A stretch of DNA of 12,090 nucleotides from DASWIG01 sp965371445 (GTDB lineage: Bacteria; Acidobacteriota; Thermoanaerobaculia; Multivoradales; J023), in NCBI GenBank assembly GCA_965371445.1, contig CBDUYN010000246.1, positions 1 to 12,090 of the forward strand, in the 5' to 3' direction. Made by a program: the position numbers and the translations under genes. This document shows positions 1 through 6,712 of the stretch, piece after piece. The notes under the pieces were generated by a model, which did no database searches, was not told where the DNA came from, and saw only the letters and a program-made list of their open reading frames with translations. The first letter of the stretch is position 1; every line of letters begins with the position of its first letter.

Positions 1-110
1 GGGGCCGGGGCCGGCGGCGGCGGGACGGGCTCGGGCTCTGGGGCCGGGGCCGGCGGCGGCAGGACGGGCTCGGGCTCTGGGGCCGGGGCCGGCGGCGCGG
101 CAGGCTCAGG
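1..110. repeat. 39-bp tandem repeat (two full copies and a partial third) inside the lipoprotein gene
   Basis: Positions 1-39 and 40-78 differ at one visible base (g/a near the middle), and a third partial copy starts at 79. Each unit encodes 13 residues rich in Pro, Ala and Glu on the minus strand. This family is distinct from the 21-bp repeat further right, and it may continue beyond the left edge. Confidence 0.85.
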
Positions 111-581
111 AGCAGGCGCGGCGACGGGCTCTGGCTGCGGCGTCGGCGGCGCGGCGGGCTCAGGAGCAGACGCGGCAGCGGGTTCAGGCTCCGGAATGGG
201 CGCGGGCGGCGCGGGCTCAGGAGCTGGCGGCGCGGGCTCAGGAGCAGGCGGCGCGGGCTCAGGAGCTGGCGGCGCGGGCTCAGGAGCTGGCGGCGCGGGC
301 TCAGGGGCTGGCGGCGCGGGCTCAGGGGCCGGGGGCTCCGCCTCGGCCGGAGGAGCCGGCGGAGGCGGAGCCTGCCTGGCCACGGCAGCCTCGGCTGACT
401 CTTCCAGGCCCGCCGGCTGCGGGGCCGGGAAAATCGGCTCACCGAAGCGTGTCACCAGCCTCCCGGATTCACTCTCGACGTACTTGGCCTTCGCGATCCT
501 GGCAGATCCGGCACAGCCGTAGATCGTGGCGATCCCCACGGCCAGCAGCACGAAGAACACGACTTGGATTCTCAATCTCAT
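1..581 (-). CDS. Putative lipoprotein with long Pro/Ala/Glu repeat tail, 3' end outside the window
   Basis: An open frame of 193 codons starts at ATG 581-579 and runs off the window edge without a stop. An AAAGGAG ribosome binding site lies about 8 nt upstream. The N-terminus has basic residues (MRLRIQ), a hydrophobic stretch (residues 7-19) and Ile-Tyr-Gly-Cys with Cys23, which resembles a lipobox. Secretion and lipidation are therefore likely, although the Tyr at -2 is not ideal. Residues 24-75 are an ordinary-looking segment. From about residue 76 the chain is nearly all Pro, Ala and Glu, with APEPAPP heptads and a 13-residue PVPPPPAPAPEPE-type unit. Such chains are extended and often span the periplasm or cell wall, as in TonB and some OmpA-linked lipoproteins. 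No functional domain is visible because the C-terminus is missing, so no role is assigned. It follows the symporter gene on the same strand after 188 bp and has its own ribosome binding site. Confidence 0.75.
   Translation of the reverse strand, partial: MRLRIQVVFFVLLAVGIATIYGCAGSARIAKAKYVESESGRLVTRFGEPIFPAPQPAGLEESAEAAVARQAPPPPAPPAEAEPPAPEPAPPAPEPAPPAPEPAPPAPEPAPPAPEPAPPAPEPAPPAPIPEPEPAAASAPEPAAPPTPQPEPVAAPAPEPAAPPAPAPEPEPVLPPPAPAPEPEPVPPPPAPA
209..334. repeat. Six tandem 21-bp repeats inside the lipoprotein gene
   Basis: The string gcgcgggctcag recurs at 209, 230, 251, 272, 293 and 314, an exact 21-bp period with small changes in the remainder of each unit. Read on the minus strand each unit encodes a Pro/Ala/Glu heptad (APEPAPP). 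The period is a multiple of three, so copy-number change would lengthen or shorten the protein without a frameshift. Confidence 0.9.
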
Positions 582-769
582 CGCTCAGGCTCCTTTTGTC
601 GATCGATCCTTCCCCGGATCTTAGGTCACCCGGGCCGGAGAGCCAAGCCTTAGGTCCGAAAGGCCGTTTTCCAGGGCCAACTCGTCGACCGTCTTCCCCG
701 GAGTCGTGGTGACCGCCATCTCGAGGGCCTTGACCGGGGCGTTCCATTTCCTCGCGCAAGTCGATCCTA

Positions 770-2218
770 TCAGCTCCTGCGGCGCTGACGAGGCGATCCG
801 GGCCTCCGTCCTGCCAGCGCAAACACGACGACGGCGACGCTCGAAGCGAGAAGCGCGGTGAGCTCGGGCGTCCAGATGCCGAAGCCGCTGCCGGAGAGAC
901 GCATCACGAGGAGCGCCACGGTCCCCACGAGAATCGCCACCATGGCCTCTCGCGTGCCAAGCCGCAGCCTCCCCCCGGAGGCGTCCTCGGGACGAGGCCA
1001 ATGGATCCCACCCAGGATCGGCACGAAGAGGCTCACCCCCAGAAGCGAGTAGAAGACGCGCAGCGAGCCGATCACCGACGGCAGGAGGACGGCGAGGACG
1101 ACCGCCAGGAGCCCTCCGGCGAGCGCCGCGAGCCGCGCCACCCGGAGCAGCCTCTCCTCGCTGGCCCCGGGGTGGAGGAAGCGTGCGTAGAGGTCTTTCG
1201 AGAGCGACGTGGAGAGCATGAAGAGGATCGCGTCGGCGGAGCTGATCTCGGCCGAGAGCACCGCCGCCAGCCCCAGGGTGCCGGCGTGGAGCGGCAAATG
1301 GTGGGCCAGAAGCGTCGGCAGGGCCAGGTCCGGGTGGTCGATCTGCAACCCTTCGGCTCCGGTGAGCGCCCGCGCCGCAATCCCCAGAAGAGGCGGCACG
1401 GCGGCGAAGACGAGAAGCGCCAGGGCCGAGAGGCCGACGCCGCGCCGTACGGTCGCTTCGTCGCGGGCGCCGAAGGCCTTCTGGATCAGCCCCGGCGAGA
1501 GGATGAAGGCCGGCACGAGGAGCGGGATGTAGGGCCACCCGGAGGCTCCGCTGTGCCAGAGGTGCCAGTATTCGGTGGTGGGGCTCGTCGCCGCCAGGGC
1601 CTCGGTGCCGCCGGCGGCGGCGACGGCCATGGGCAGCGCCACGGCGAAGCCGGCGACGAGCACCACCAATTGGACCAGGTTCACCCAGGCCGAGGTCACG
1701 AGCCCTCCGGCCATGAAATAGGCGGTCACCACGAGACCGGCGATCAGCGCGCCCCAGAGTCGCGGGATGCCGGCCACCGCTTCGAGGATCGACGCCATGG
1801 CGATGAGCTGCGCCGCGAGAAGCGCCAGCGTGCCGAGCCAGAGAAGCGCCGCCACGGTGCCGCGCACCGTCGCCGAGTAGCGCCACTCCAGGAAGTCGCC
1901 GACGGTATGCAGGTCCTCTCGTTTGGCGATGCGCCACATGCGGGGACCGACCCAGAAGGCGAGCAGGAGGGTCCCGATCCCCGCCGAGCCCACCCACCAC
2001 CAGGCGGCGATGCCGTCGCGGAAACCGAGCCCCGCGGCGCCCACGGTGGAGCCGGCACCGATGTTGGCGGCGAGGAAGGTGGAGAAAATCAGCCCCGGGC
2101 CGAGGCGTCGTCCGGCCACGAAGAATCCGCTTGCGGTTTTGACCCGCCGACCGATCCAAAGCCCCAACGCCACCATCAGGACGGCGTAGGCAAGCAAGAG
2201 GGCAAGCTGAAGGTTCAC
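770..2218 (-). CDS. Sodium:solute symporter (SSS family)
   Basis: This 482-residue integral membrane protein has about 12-13 hydrophobic helices spread over its whole length, close to the usual SSS size. Family signs include an N-terminal helix followed by GRRVKTASGFFVAGRRLGP (residues 23-41), the glycine-rich AANIGAGSTVGAAGLG region (50-65), and a Ser-rich SAEISSADAILFMLSTSLSKDLY segment (322-344). That last segment corresponds to the helix which in SSS proteins lines the Na2 sodium site and ends in D-[LI]-Y. The family couples Na+ entry to uptake of sugars, amino acids, carboxylates or similar solutes, and the substrate cannot be read from sequence. The start is GTG 2218-2216, overlapping the peptidase stop as GTGA. 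Translational coupling and a shared substrate pathway are therefore likely. The C-terminus is a short basic tail. Confidence 0.9.
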   Translation of the reverse strand: MNLQLALLLAYAVLMVALGLWIGRRVKTASGFFVAGRRLGPGLIFSTFLAANIGAGSTVGAAGLGFRDGIAAWWWVGSAGIGTLLLAFWVGPRMWRIAKREDLHTVGDFLEWRYSATVRGTVAALLWLGTLALLAAQLIAMASILEAVAGIPRLWGALIAGLVVTAYFMAGGLVTSAWVNLVQLVVLVAGFAVALPMAVAAAGGTEALAATSPTTEYWHLWHSGASGWPYIPLLVPAFILSPGLIQKAFGARDEATVRRGVGLSALALLVFAAVPPLLGIAARALTGAEGLQIDHPDLALPTLLAHHLPLHAGTLGLAAVLSAEISSADAILFMLSTSLSKDLYARFLHPGASEERLLRVARLAALAGGLLAVVLAVLLPSVIGSLRVFYSLLGVSLFVPILGGIHWPRPEDASGGRLRLGTREAMVAILVGTVALLVMRLSGSGFGIWTPELTALLASSVAVVVFALAGRRPGSPRQRRRS

Positions 2219-3267
2219 GGACGAGCCTCGAGGTCCCGCACCGCCGGCAGCCCCGGCAAACCTTCTGCCAGCCGCACCGCCCGCAAAATCGACTCCGCGA
2301 CCGCGTCGGCTGCCAGGGCGCCCACCGTCATCAGGTTCACCTCGCCAACGTAGCGCCCCGTCGCGAGGACGAAGATCGTGTCGCCGTCGTAGGGCGTGTG
2401 GGCCGGATAGACGGTCCGCGCCAGCCCGTCGTGCGCCATGCGGGCCACCTTGGTGGCTTCGGCCTGGGTGAGCCGGGCGTTGGTGGCGACGACGCCGATC
2501 GCCGTCGCCTCCCCGGAGCGCGGTGCCGGAAGCTCCGCGGCGTGCAGCAGGCGCCGGGCGTCGGCGAGGGACTTGCCGTCGTCGGTCCGCACTCCGGCGA
2601 CGACCGAGCCGTCGGACGGATCGACGACGTCGCCGAAGACGTTGACGGCCACCAGGGCGGCGACGACCAGGCCGTCGTCGCGTTTGAAAGCAGCCGTCCC
2701 CACGCCACCCTTCATGGCCCGTTCCATGCCTCGGAGCTTCCCCACCGTGGCGCCGGCCCCGGCCCCGACGCTGCCTTCGGCCACCGGACCGGCGTTGGCG
2801 GCGCGGGCCGCCTTGTAGCCGTCCTCGGCGCCGGGCCGTGGCGTCGAGCTTTCCCCGAGGCCGAGGTCAAAAAGGATCGCCGCCGGCACGATCGGCACCG
2901 GGCCGCCTCGGATCGGGTAGCCGACGCCACGCTCGGCGAGGTAGCGCATCACACCCGTTGCCGTGTCGAGGCCGAAGGCGCTGCCGCCGGAAAGGACCAC
3001 GGCATGCACTTCCTGGACCGTGTTGACCGGATCGAGCAGCGCCAGCTCCCGCGTCCCCGGGGCGCCGCCACGCACGTCGACGGCGCCGACTGCGCCGTCT
3101 TCGACGAGGACGACGGTGCAGCCCGTGGGCCGCTCGTCGAGCGTATGGTGGCCGACCTTGACGCCCTCGACGGCCGTCAAGCCGCTTCTTGGCGCCGCCG
3201 TGGCGGCCTCCGCGCCGACGGCGAGCGACGTCAGGGTGAGAGGGAGCAGGAGCAGCTGGGGCATCAT
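2215..3267 (-). CDS. Secreted P1-family (S58, DmpA-like) peptidase
   Basis: This 350-residue protein belongs to the Ntn-type P1/S58 family, whose members include DmpA aminopeptidases and the NylC nylon-oligomer hydrolase. A signal peptide is visible: a Leu-rich core (residues 4-16) followed by AEA-A near residue 22. Family motifs are VKVGH (36-40), GGxxGTRE (67-74), VLSGGSAFGLD (91-101), SVGAGAGATVGK (166-177), MKGGVGTA (185-192) and IGVVATNARLTQAE (257-270). The region GEATAIGVVATN aligns with the family's autocleavage site, making Thr255 the likely nucleophile. The residue before it is Ala254, where DmpA has Gly and NylC has Asn. The start is ATG 3267 of an ATGATG pair, with AGGAAAGG about 8 nt upstream. 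It heads a two-gene operon with the symporter. The substrate is unknown; D-amino, beta-amino or amide substrates are known in the family. Confidence 0.9.
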   Translation of the reverse strand: MMPQLLLLPLTLTSLAVGAEAATAAPRSGLTAVEGVKVGHHTLDERPTGCTVVLVEDGAVGAVDVRGGAPGTRELALLDPVNTVQEVHAVVLSGGSAFGLDTATGVMRYLAERGVGYPIRGGPVPIVPAAILFDLGLGESSTPRPGAEDGYKAARAANAGPVAEGSVGAGAGATVGKLRGMERAMKGGVGTAAFKRDDGLVVAALVAVNVFGDVVDPSDGSVVAGVRTDDGKSLADARRLLHAAELPAPRSGEATAIGVVATNARLTQAEATKVARMAHDGLARTVYPAHTPYDGDTIFVLATGRYVGEVNLMTVGALAADAVAESILRAVRLAEGLPGLPAVRDLEARP

Positions 3268-3315
3268 TTGTTCGACCTTTCCTTGGCAGTTCGAGCCTCG
3301 CGTGGCCCCAGACTA

Positions 3316-3339
3316 CACCGAGCCCGCTAGGTCTCGGTG
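3316..3339. promoter_or_regulatory. Perfect inverted repeat in the divergent promoter region, candidate operator
   Basis: CACCGAG (3316-3322) and CTCGGTG (3333-3339) are exact reverse complements separated by 10 bases, so half-site centres lie 17 bp apart. This is compatible with binding of a dimeric regulator, though that is inference. It sits between the divergently transcribed peptidase and DUF4388 genes and directly upstream of a -10-like box, where the -35 region would fall. It could also simply form a hairpin in either leader. Confidence 0.4.
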
Positions 3340-3350
3340 GGAAACTCGGC

Positions 3351-3356
3351 TAGAAT
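3351..3356 (+). promoter_or_regulatory. TAGAAT -10-like box upstream of the DUF4388 operon
   Basis: TAGAAT matches the sigma70 -10 consensus at five of six positions and lies 40 bp before the GTG start. No convincing -35 hexamer is present at 16-18 bp; that region is occupied by the inverted repeat at 3316-3339. If the box is real, the promoter would probably need an activator. Confidence 0.35.
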
Positions 3357-3395
3357 CACGCTTCCCCGACCCTTCGGGAGGATGGAGGCGTCAAG

Positions 3396-4973
3396 GTGCT
3401 AATCCCGAACCCAGACCAGCTTGTGGCGGTCACCAAGCTCAAGCAAGGCGACCTCGCCGAGATCCCCTTCTCCGTGCTCCTGCACGCGCTGGCGGCCCAC
3501 GAGCGCTCGGCTGTGCTCGAGATCGAGCGCAAGCCGATGAAAAAGGAGATCGTGATCGAGAAAGGCGTCCCCGTCGACTGCCGCTCGAACCTCCTCCACG
3601 AGACCCTCGGGCGCTTCATGGTCAGCCTGGACCTGCTCACCGAGGAGCAATGCCAGGCCGCGGTCGCGAAGTCCGTCTCCCACGGCCTACCCCTCGGCGA
3701 GATCCTCATCCTCGAAGGCATCATCTCGGCCTCCGAGCTCTACAGAATCCTGCAACAGAACCTCGCCAAGAAACTCCTCGACGGCTTCACCTGGCGCAGC
3801 GGCACGTTCCGCCTCTCGGACGAGCTGCCGGTCGTCGAGTCGCCCTTGAAGGTCAAGACCCCGCAGCTCGTCGTGACCGGCATCTCGAAGTTCGCTCCCG
3901 ACGAGGAGGTCAACGAGGCCGTCGGTCCGCTCGTCGGCAAGAAACTCTACGTCCACCCGGAACCGCCCTACCCGCTCGCCGAGATCCACCTCTCCAAGCC
4001 GCAGAGGGAGCTGACGCGCCTCCTCGTCTCCGGCAAACGGATCGACGAGCTGGCGGCCGAGACGACGATCCCCTTCGACAGGATCATGCGGCTCCTCTAT
4101 TCGCTGGCGATTCTCGGCATCGTGGTGCCCGAGGACTGGCTCCCCCAAGGCGCGCCGCAGGCCGAAATCGACCTCGACGACACGATGGACGACACCCTCT
4201 CGACGCTCGTCATCGCCGCCGACGTCATCGACCCGGTCGAGAAGCGCGACGAGGTCATGGAGGTCTACCTCAAGTACCGCAAGCAGGACGCTTTCGACCT
4301 GCTCGGCGTCCCCGAGACCGGCACCCAGGAGGACTTCAAGAAGGGATTCCTCGACTTCTCGCACCGCTTTGCGCCCTGGTCGTTCAACACCCCGGAGCTC
4401 AAGAGCCTGCGCGAGAAGGCCGAGGACCTCTTCCTGGCGGGAGGCATGGCCTTTGGCGAGCTCTGCGACGTCGACCGGCGAAACGCCATCCTGACCCGCC
4501 GGGCCAACCTCCGCGAGCAGCGCCGCCGGCAGCCCGATCCGGAGCGGTTCGCCATCAAGTCGCAGCTGCTCGACTCGGAGCGCCAGTTCGAGAAGGGCAA
4601 GGAGCTGATGCAGGCGAGCAAGTACCGCGAGGCCCTGATGCAGCTCCAGTTCGCCTTCGACTGCGATCCCCAGAACTCGACCTACCGTGCGGAGCTCGCC
4701 TACTGCCACTACCGCGACGCTCCGGAGCGCGAGGCCCAGCGGTCGCTCGACGACCTGCGTGAAACGATACGAATCGATCCCAAGTGCGGCCTCGCGGTCT
4801 ACTACGCGGGCGAGATCCACCGCGAGATCGGCAACTTCGAGGAAGCCGACGACTACCTGCATCGTGCGGTCAGGATGATGTCTCCCGACCGCCGGCCCAT
4901 CGAGTCCATGAAGGCGCTTCAGGCCCAGGTGAAGTCCAAGAAGAAGGGGATCCTGGGGTTGAAGCTCCCGTGA
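3396..4973 (+). CDS. DUF4388-type regulator with degenerate J-like segment and C-terminal TPRs
   Basis: This 525-residue soluble protein has no signal peptide or membrane helix. Residues about 18-150 resemble the DUF4388 (PatA-like) N-terminal domain: GDLAEIPFSVLLHALAAHERSAVLEI, then a hydrophobic EIVIEKGVPVDC stretch and a helical part rich in LGEILILEGIIS-like text. Residues 296-365 (DAFDLLGVPETGTQEDFKKGF) resemble the start of a DnaJ J-domain, but the HPD tripeptide is absent (FSHRFAPW stands in its place), so Hsp70 stimulation is unlikely. Residues about 395-500 form TPR-like helices (KYREALMQLQFAFDCDPQN; GNFEEADDYLHRAV), pointing to a protein-interaction role. The start is GTG 3396 with GGAGG at 3384-3388; the nearby ATG 3382 meets a stop after six codons. 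DUF4388 proteins are common in deltaproteobacterial and acidobacterial signalling, but the exact role is unknown. Confidence 0.8.
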   Translation: MLIPNPDQLVAVTKLKQGDLAEIPFSVLLHALAAHERSAVLEIERKPMKKEIVIEKGVPVDCRSNLLHETLGRFMVSLDLLTEEQCQAAVAKSVSHGLPLGEILILEGIISASELYRILQQNLAKKLLDGFTWRSGTFRLSDELPVVESPLKVKTPQLVVTGISKFAPDEEVNEAVGPLVGKKLYVHPEPPYPLAEIHLSKPQRELTRLLVSGKRIDELAAETTIPFDRIMRLLYSLAILGIVVPEDWLPQGAPQAEIDLDDTMDDTLSTLVIAADVIDPVEKRDEVMEVYLKYRKQDAFDLLGVPETGTQEDFKKGFLDFSHRFAPWSFNTPELKSLREKAEDLFLAGGMAFGELCDVDRRNAILTRRANLREQRRRQPDPERFAIKSQLLDSERQFEKGKELMQASKYREALMQLQFAFDCDPQNSTYRAELAYCHYRDAPEREAQRSLDDLRETIRIDPKCGLAVYYAGEIHREIGNFEEADDYLHRAVRMMSPDRRPIESMKALQAQVKSKKKGILGLKLP

Positions 4974-5149
4974 TCACCATCGAGATCAAGAATCCGGGCG
5001 AGGTGGCGCGGCGCGAATCGCGCCTGGCGCGTGCTCTCGGAACCTTCGTGCCGCGCCTCGTCGAGCGCAAGGTCGACGAGGAGGTGGCACGCATCATTCG
5101 CGAGGCGCTTGCCGCACGCGGCGTCGAGGCCGAGATCGAGCTGCGCTAG
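4970..5149 (+). CDS. Small 59-residue protein, function unknown
   Basis: The frame begins at GTG 4970-4972, overlapping the TGA of the DUF4388 gene (GTGA), and ends at TAG 5147-5149. Upstream in-frame starts lie inside the preceding gene, so this start is preferred. The sequence suggests a short N-terminal strand (ITIEIK), two charged amphipathic helices and a C-terminal strand (EAEIELR). There is no Cys, His, signal peptide or membrane segment. Only a weak GGGG precedes the start, so expression probably depends on re-initiation after the upstream gene. I do not recognise a family. Its position between the DUF4388/TPR protein and the SPFH pair suggests it could be a small partner of one of them. 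Confidence 0.6.
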   Translation: MITIEIKNPGEVARRESRLARALGTFVPRLVERKVDEEVARIIREALAARGVEAEIELR

Positions 5150-5221
5150 AGGACCGGCCCTCGTTGCGAATAACAGACTCCGCCGTCCCGTATCCTTTTG
5201 GTGGACATCGAAACTCAACCC

Positions 5222-5229
5222 AAAGGAGG
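5222..5229 (+). promoter_or_regulatory. AAAGGAGG ribosome binding site that fixes the first SPFH start
   Basis: AAAGGAGG ends 7 nt before GTG 5237, an ideal spacing. An in-frame start at 5198 would place this Shine-Dalgarno inside the coding region and has none of its own, so GTG 5237 is chosen. Confidence 0.8.
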
Positions 5230-5236
5230 ACCCCAA

Positions 5237-6712
5237 GTGAGCAAGCTACAAAAGCTCGCTGATGCCGTCGGCGAGGTCGCCGAACGAGCGGAGCGATTTC
5301 AAATCGACCTGGGCGACGTTCCCTCGGTGCGGGAGGAGGGGGTCTCGTCCGGAACCCAGATCGAGCAGATGGAATCCTCGATGGCGGGAGCGGCCGAGAT
5401 TTTGAACTGCAGCTTCCCGCGCCGAGACGGTATCAACGTCATCTCTCCCGTGGTGATCCCCAAGGACAGCCGCTCCTATCTCTGGATCGCCCTCACCCTC
5501 GTGCTCGCGGGCTTCGGCGCCATCGCCTGGACCACGGTGAACGCGCTGGGGCTGAGCGTCTGGCTCTTTCCCGGGATCCAGCTCTGGCTCCTGCTTCTCG
5601 GCTACGCCGGTTTCAGCGTCTGGCGCAACGGCTTCGTCATGGTGCCCGACGGCTGCCAGGCGCTGATCACCAAGCACGGTAAGCTCGTCACCACCGCCGA
5701 GGCCGGACGTGTGGCGCTTCTCAACCCGTGGAAGAAAGTCAGCTACATCGTCAACACGACCAAGGAGTACCCCTACAACGCACCCATCCACGAGGCGCCG
5801 ACGGCCGGCCGGGTCAACGCCTCGGTCGACCTTTTCCTCCAGTTCCAAATCGAGGACCCGGCCGAGTTCATCTTCACCCTGGGCGGTGTCGGAGGCTTCT
5901 CCGAGAAGCTCGAGAACGCCATCAGCGAGGTGACCCGCGGGCTGATCTACGAGCAACGCGCCGAGGCCATCTACGACCTCGTGGGCGAGAGCACCCAGCC
6001 GATGCTCGACAACCTGAACCAGCAGTTCCTGCCGGCGGTCCGCTTCGTCAACGCCAACATCACCCACGCCGAGCCGTCGAGCGAGGAGTACCGGCGCGAC
6101 CTCGCCGCCGCCGAGGTCGTCCGGGTGGCCAAAGAGGCCTACACCTACCAGTACCAGCTCGACTTACGAAAGCAGCAGGACGAGGGCGAGCTCGCCAAAG
6201 AGCTCGCCTCCCTCGAGGAGACCCTCTCCGAGATCCGGGCCGACGTCGCCCGCCACCAGGCGCAGATCGACACCGCCCACGAAAAGGAGGTCAACCGCGC
6301 CAACGCCTACGCGCAACAGCTCCTCTCGGAGGCCGAGAGCGAGGCAAAAGCCAACGCCGCTCTGTTCGAAGCCCAGGCTCTCGACATCCGGGCGATGTCG
6401 AGCGCCGACTACCCGGAGATCCTGGAGCACCGCTACAAGCAAGACGTCCTCGACAAGCTCGAGACCGTGGCCTCCACCCTGCCGCAGGTCGTCGAGCTGG
6501 GCTCGATCGACGAGGAAAACATCGACTTCATGCTCCATGCCCAGAAGATGCTCGGCATCCACGACGAGTCCCTCTACAGCGAGGACGACCTGAACGCCAT
6601 CCGTGCCCGGCGCGAGGCGATCTCGGCCCGTATCGAGGAAAGGAGAGCGGTCATCGCGCAGGTGGTCACCGCACCAGTGGCCGAAGCGGCCGTAGAAGGA
6701 GGTGTGTCATGA
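5237..6712 (+). CDS. SPFH/band-7 membrane protein, first of a pair
   Basis: This 491-residue protein has a soluble N-terminal segment (1-80) ending in SPVVIPKDSRSYLW, two closely spaced hydrophobic helices (about 82-103 and 108-128), then a band-7/SPFH region (about 134-290: VMVPDGCQALITKHGKL, LLNPWKKVSYIVNTTKEYPY). A charged Glu/Ala-rich coiled coil (about 290-385, with EAESEAKANAALFEAQA) follows, and then a C-terminal helical part. SPFH proteins such as HflK/HflC, stomatins and flotillins oligomerise into large rings or cages on the membrane and organise proteases or lipid domains. It overlaps the next gene by ATGA, and both carry the same VVIP[KR]D-R-[SG]Y motif just before the first helix, so they are probably paralogous partners. 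A hairpin of two membrane helices before the SPFH domain differs from classical HflK/C, which have one. Confidence 0.85.
   Translation: MSKLQKLADAVGEVAERAERFQIDLGDVPSVREEGVSSGTQIEQMESSMAGAAEILNCSFPRRDGINVISPVVIPKDSRSYLWIALTLVLAGFGAIAWTTVNALGLSVWLFPGIQLWLLLLGYAGFSVWRNGFVMVPDGCQALITKHGKLVTTAEAGRVALLNPWKKVSYIVNTTKEYPYNAPIHEAPTAGRVNASVDLFLQFQIEDPAEFIFTLGGVGGFSEKLENAISEVTRGLIYEQRAEAIYDLVGESTQPMLDNLNQQFLPAVRFVNANITHAEPSSEEYRRDLAAAEVVRVAKEAYTYQYQLDLRKQQDEGELAKELASLEETLSEIRADVARHQAQIDTAHEKEVNRANAYAQQLLSEAESEAKANAALFEAQALDIRAMSSADYPEILEHRYKQDVLDKLETVASTLPQVVELGSIDEENIDFMLHAQKMLGIHDESLYSEDDLNAIRARREAISARIEERRAVIAQVVTAPVAEAAVEGGVS

Noticed and set aside
621..2159. 512-codon minus-strand frame overlapping the symporter gene
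   Set aside because: It is an Arg/His/Gly-rich out-of-frame shadow of the symporter, caused by high GC; the alternative frame gives a complete SSS protein.
3687..4862. 391-codon minus-strand frame opposite the DUF4388 gene
   Set aside because: Its composition is a Leu/Val/Glu/Asp/Arg-rich reverse reading of GC-rich codons with no domain, while the plus-strand frame has recognisable domains and a ribosome binding site.
5164..5196. TTGCGA and TATCCT as a promoter for the SPFH pair
   Set aside because: The spacer is 21 bp, outside the workable 16-19 bp range, and neither hexamer is strong; not reported as a promoter.
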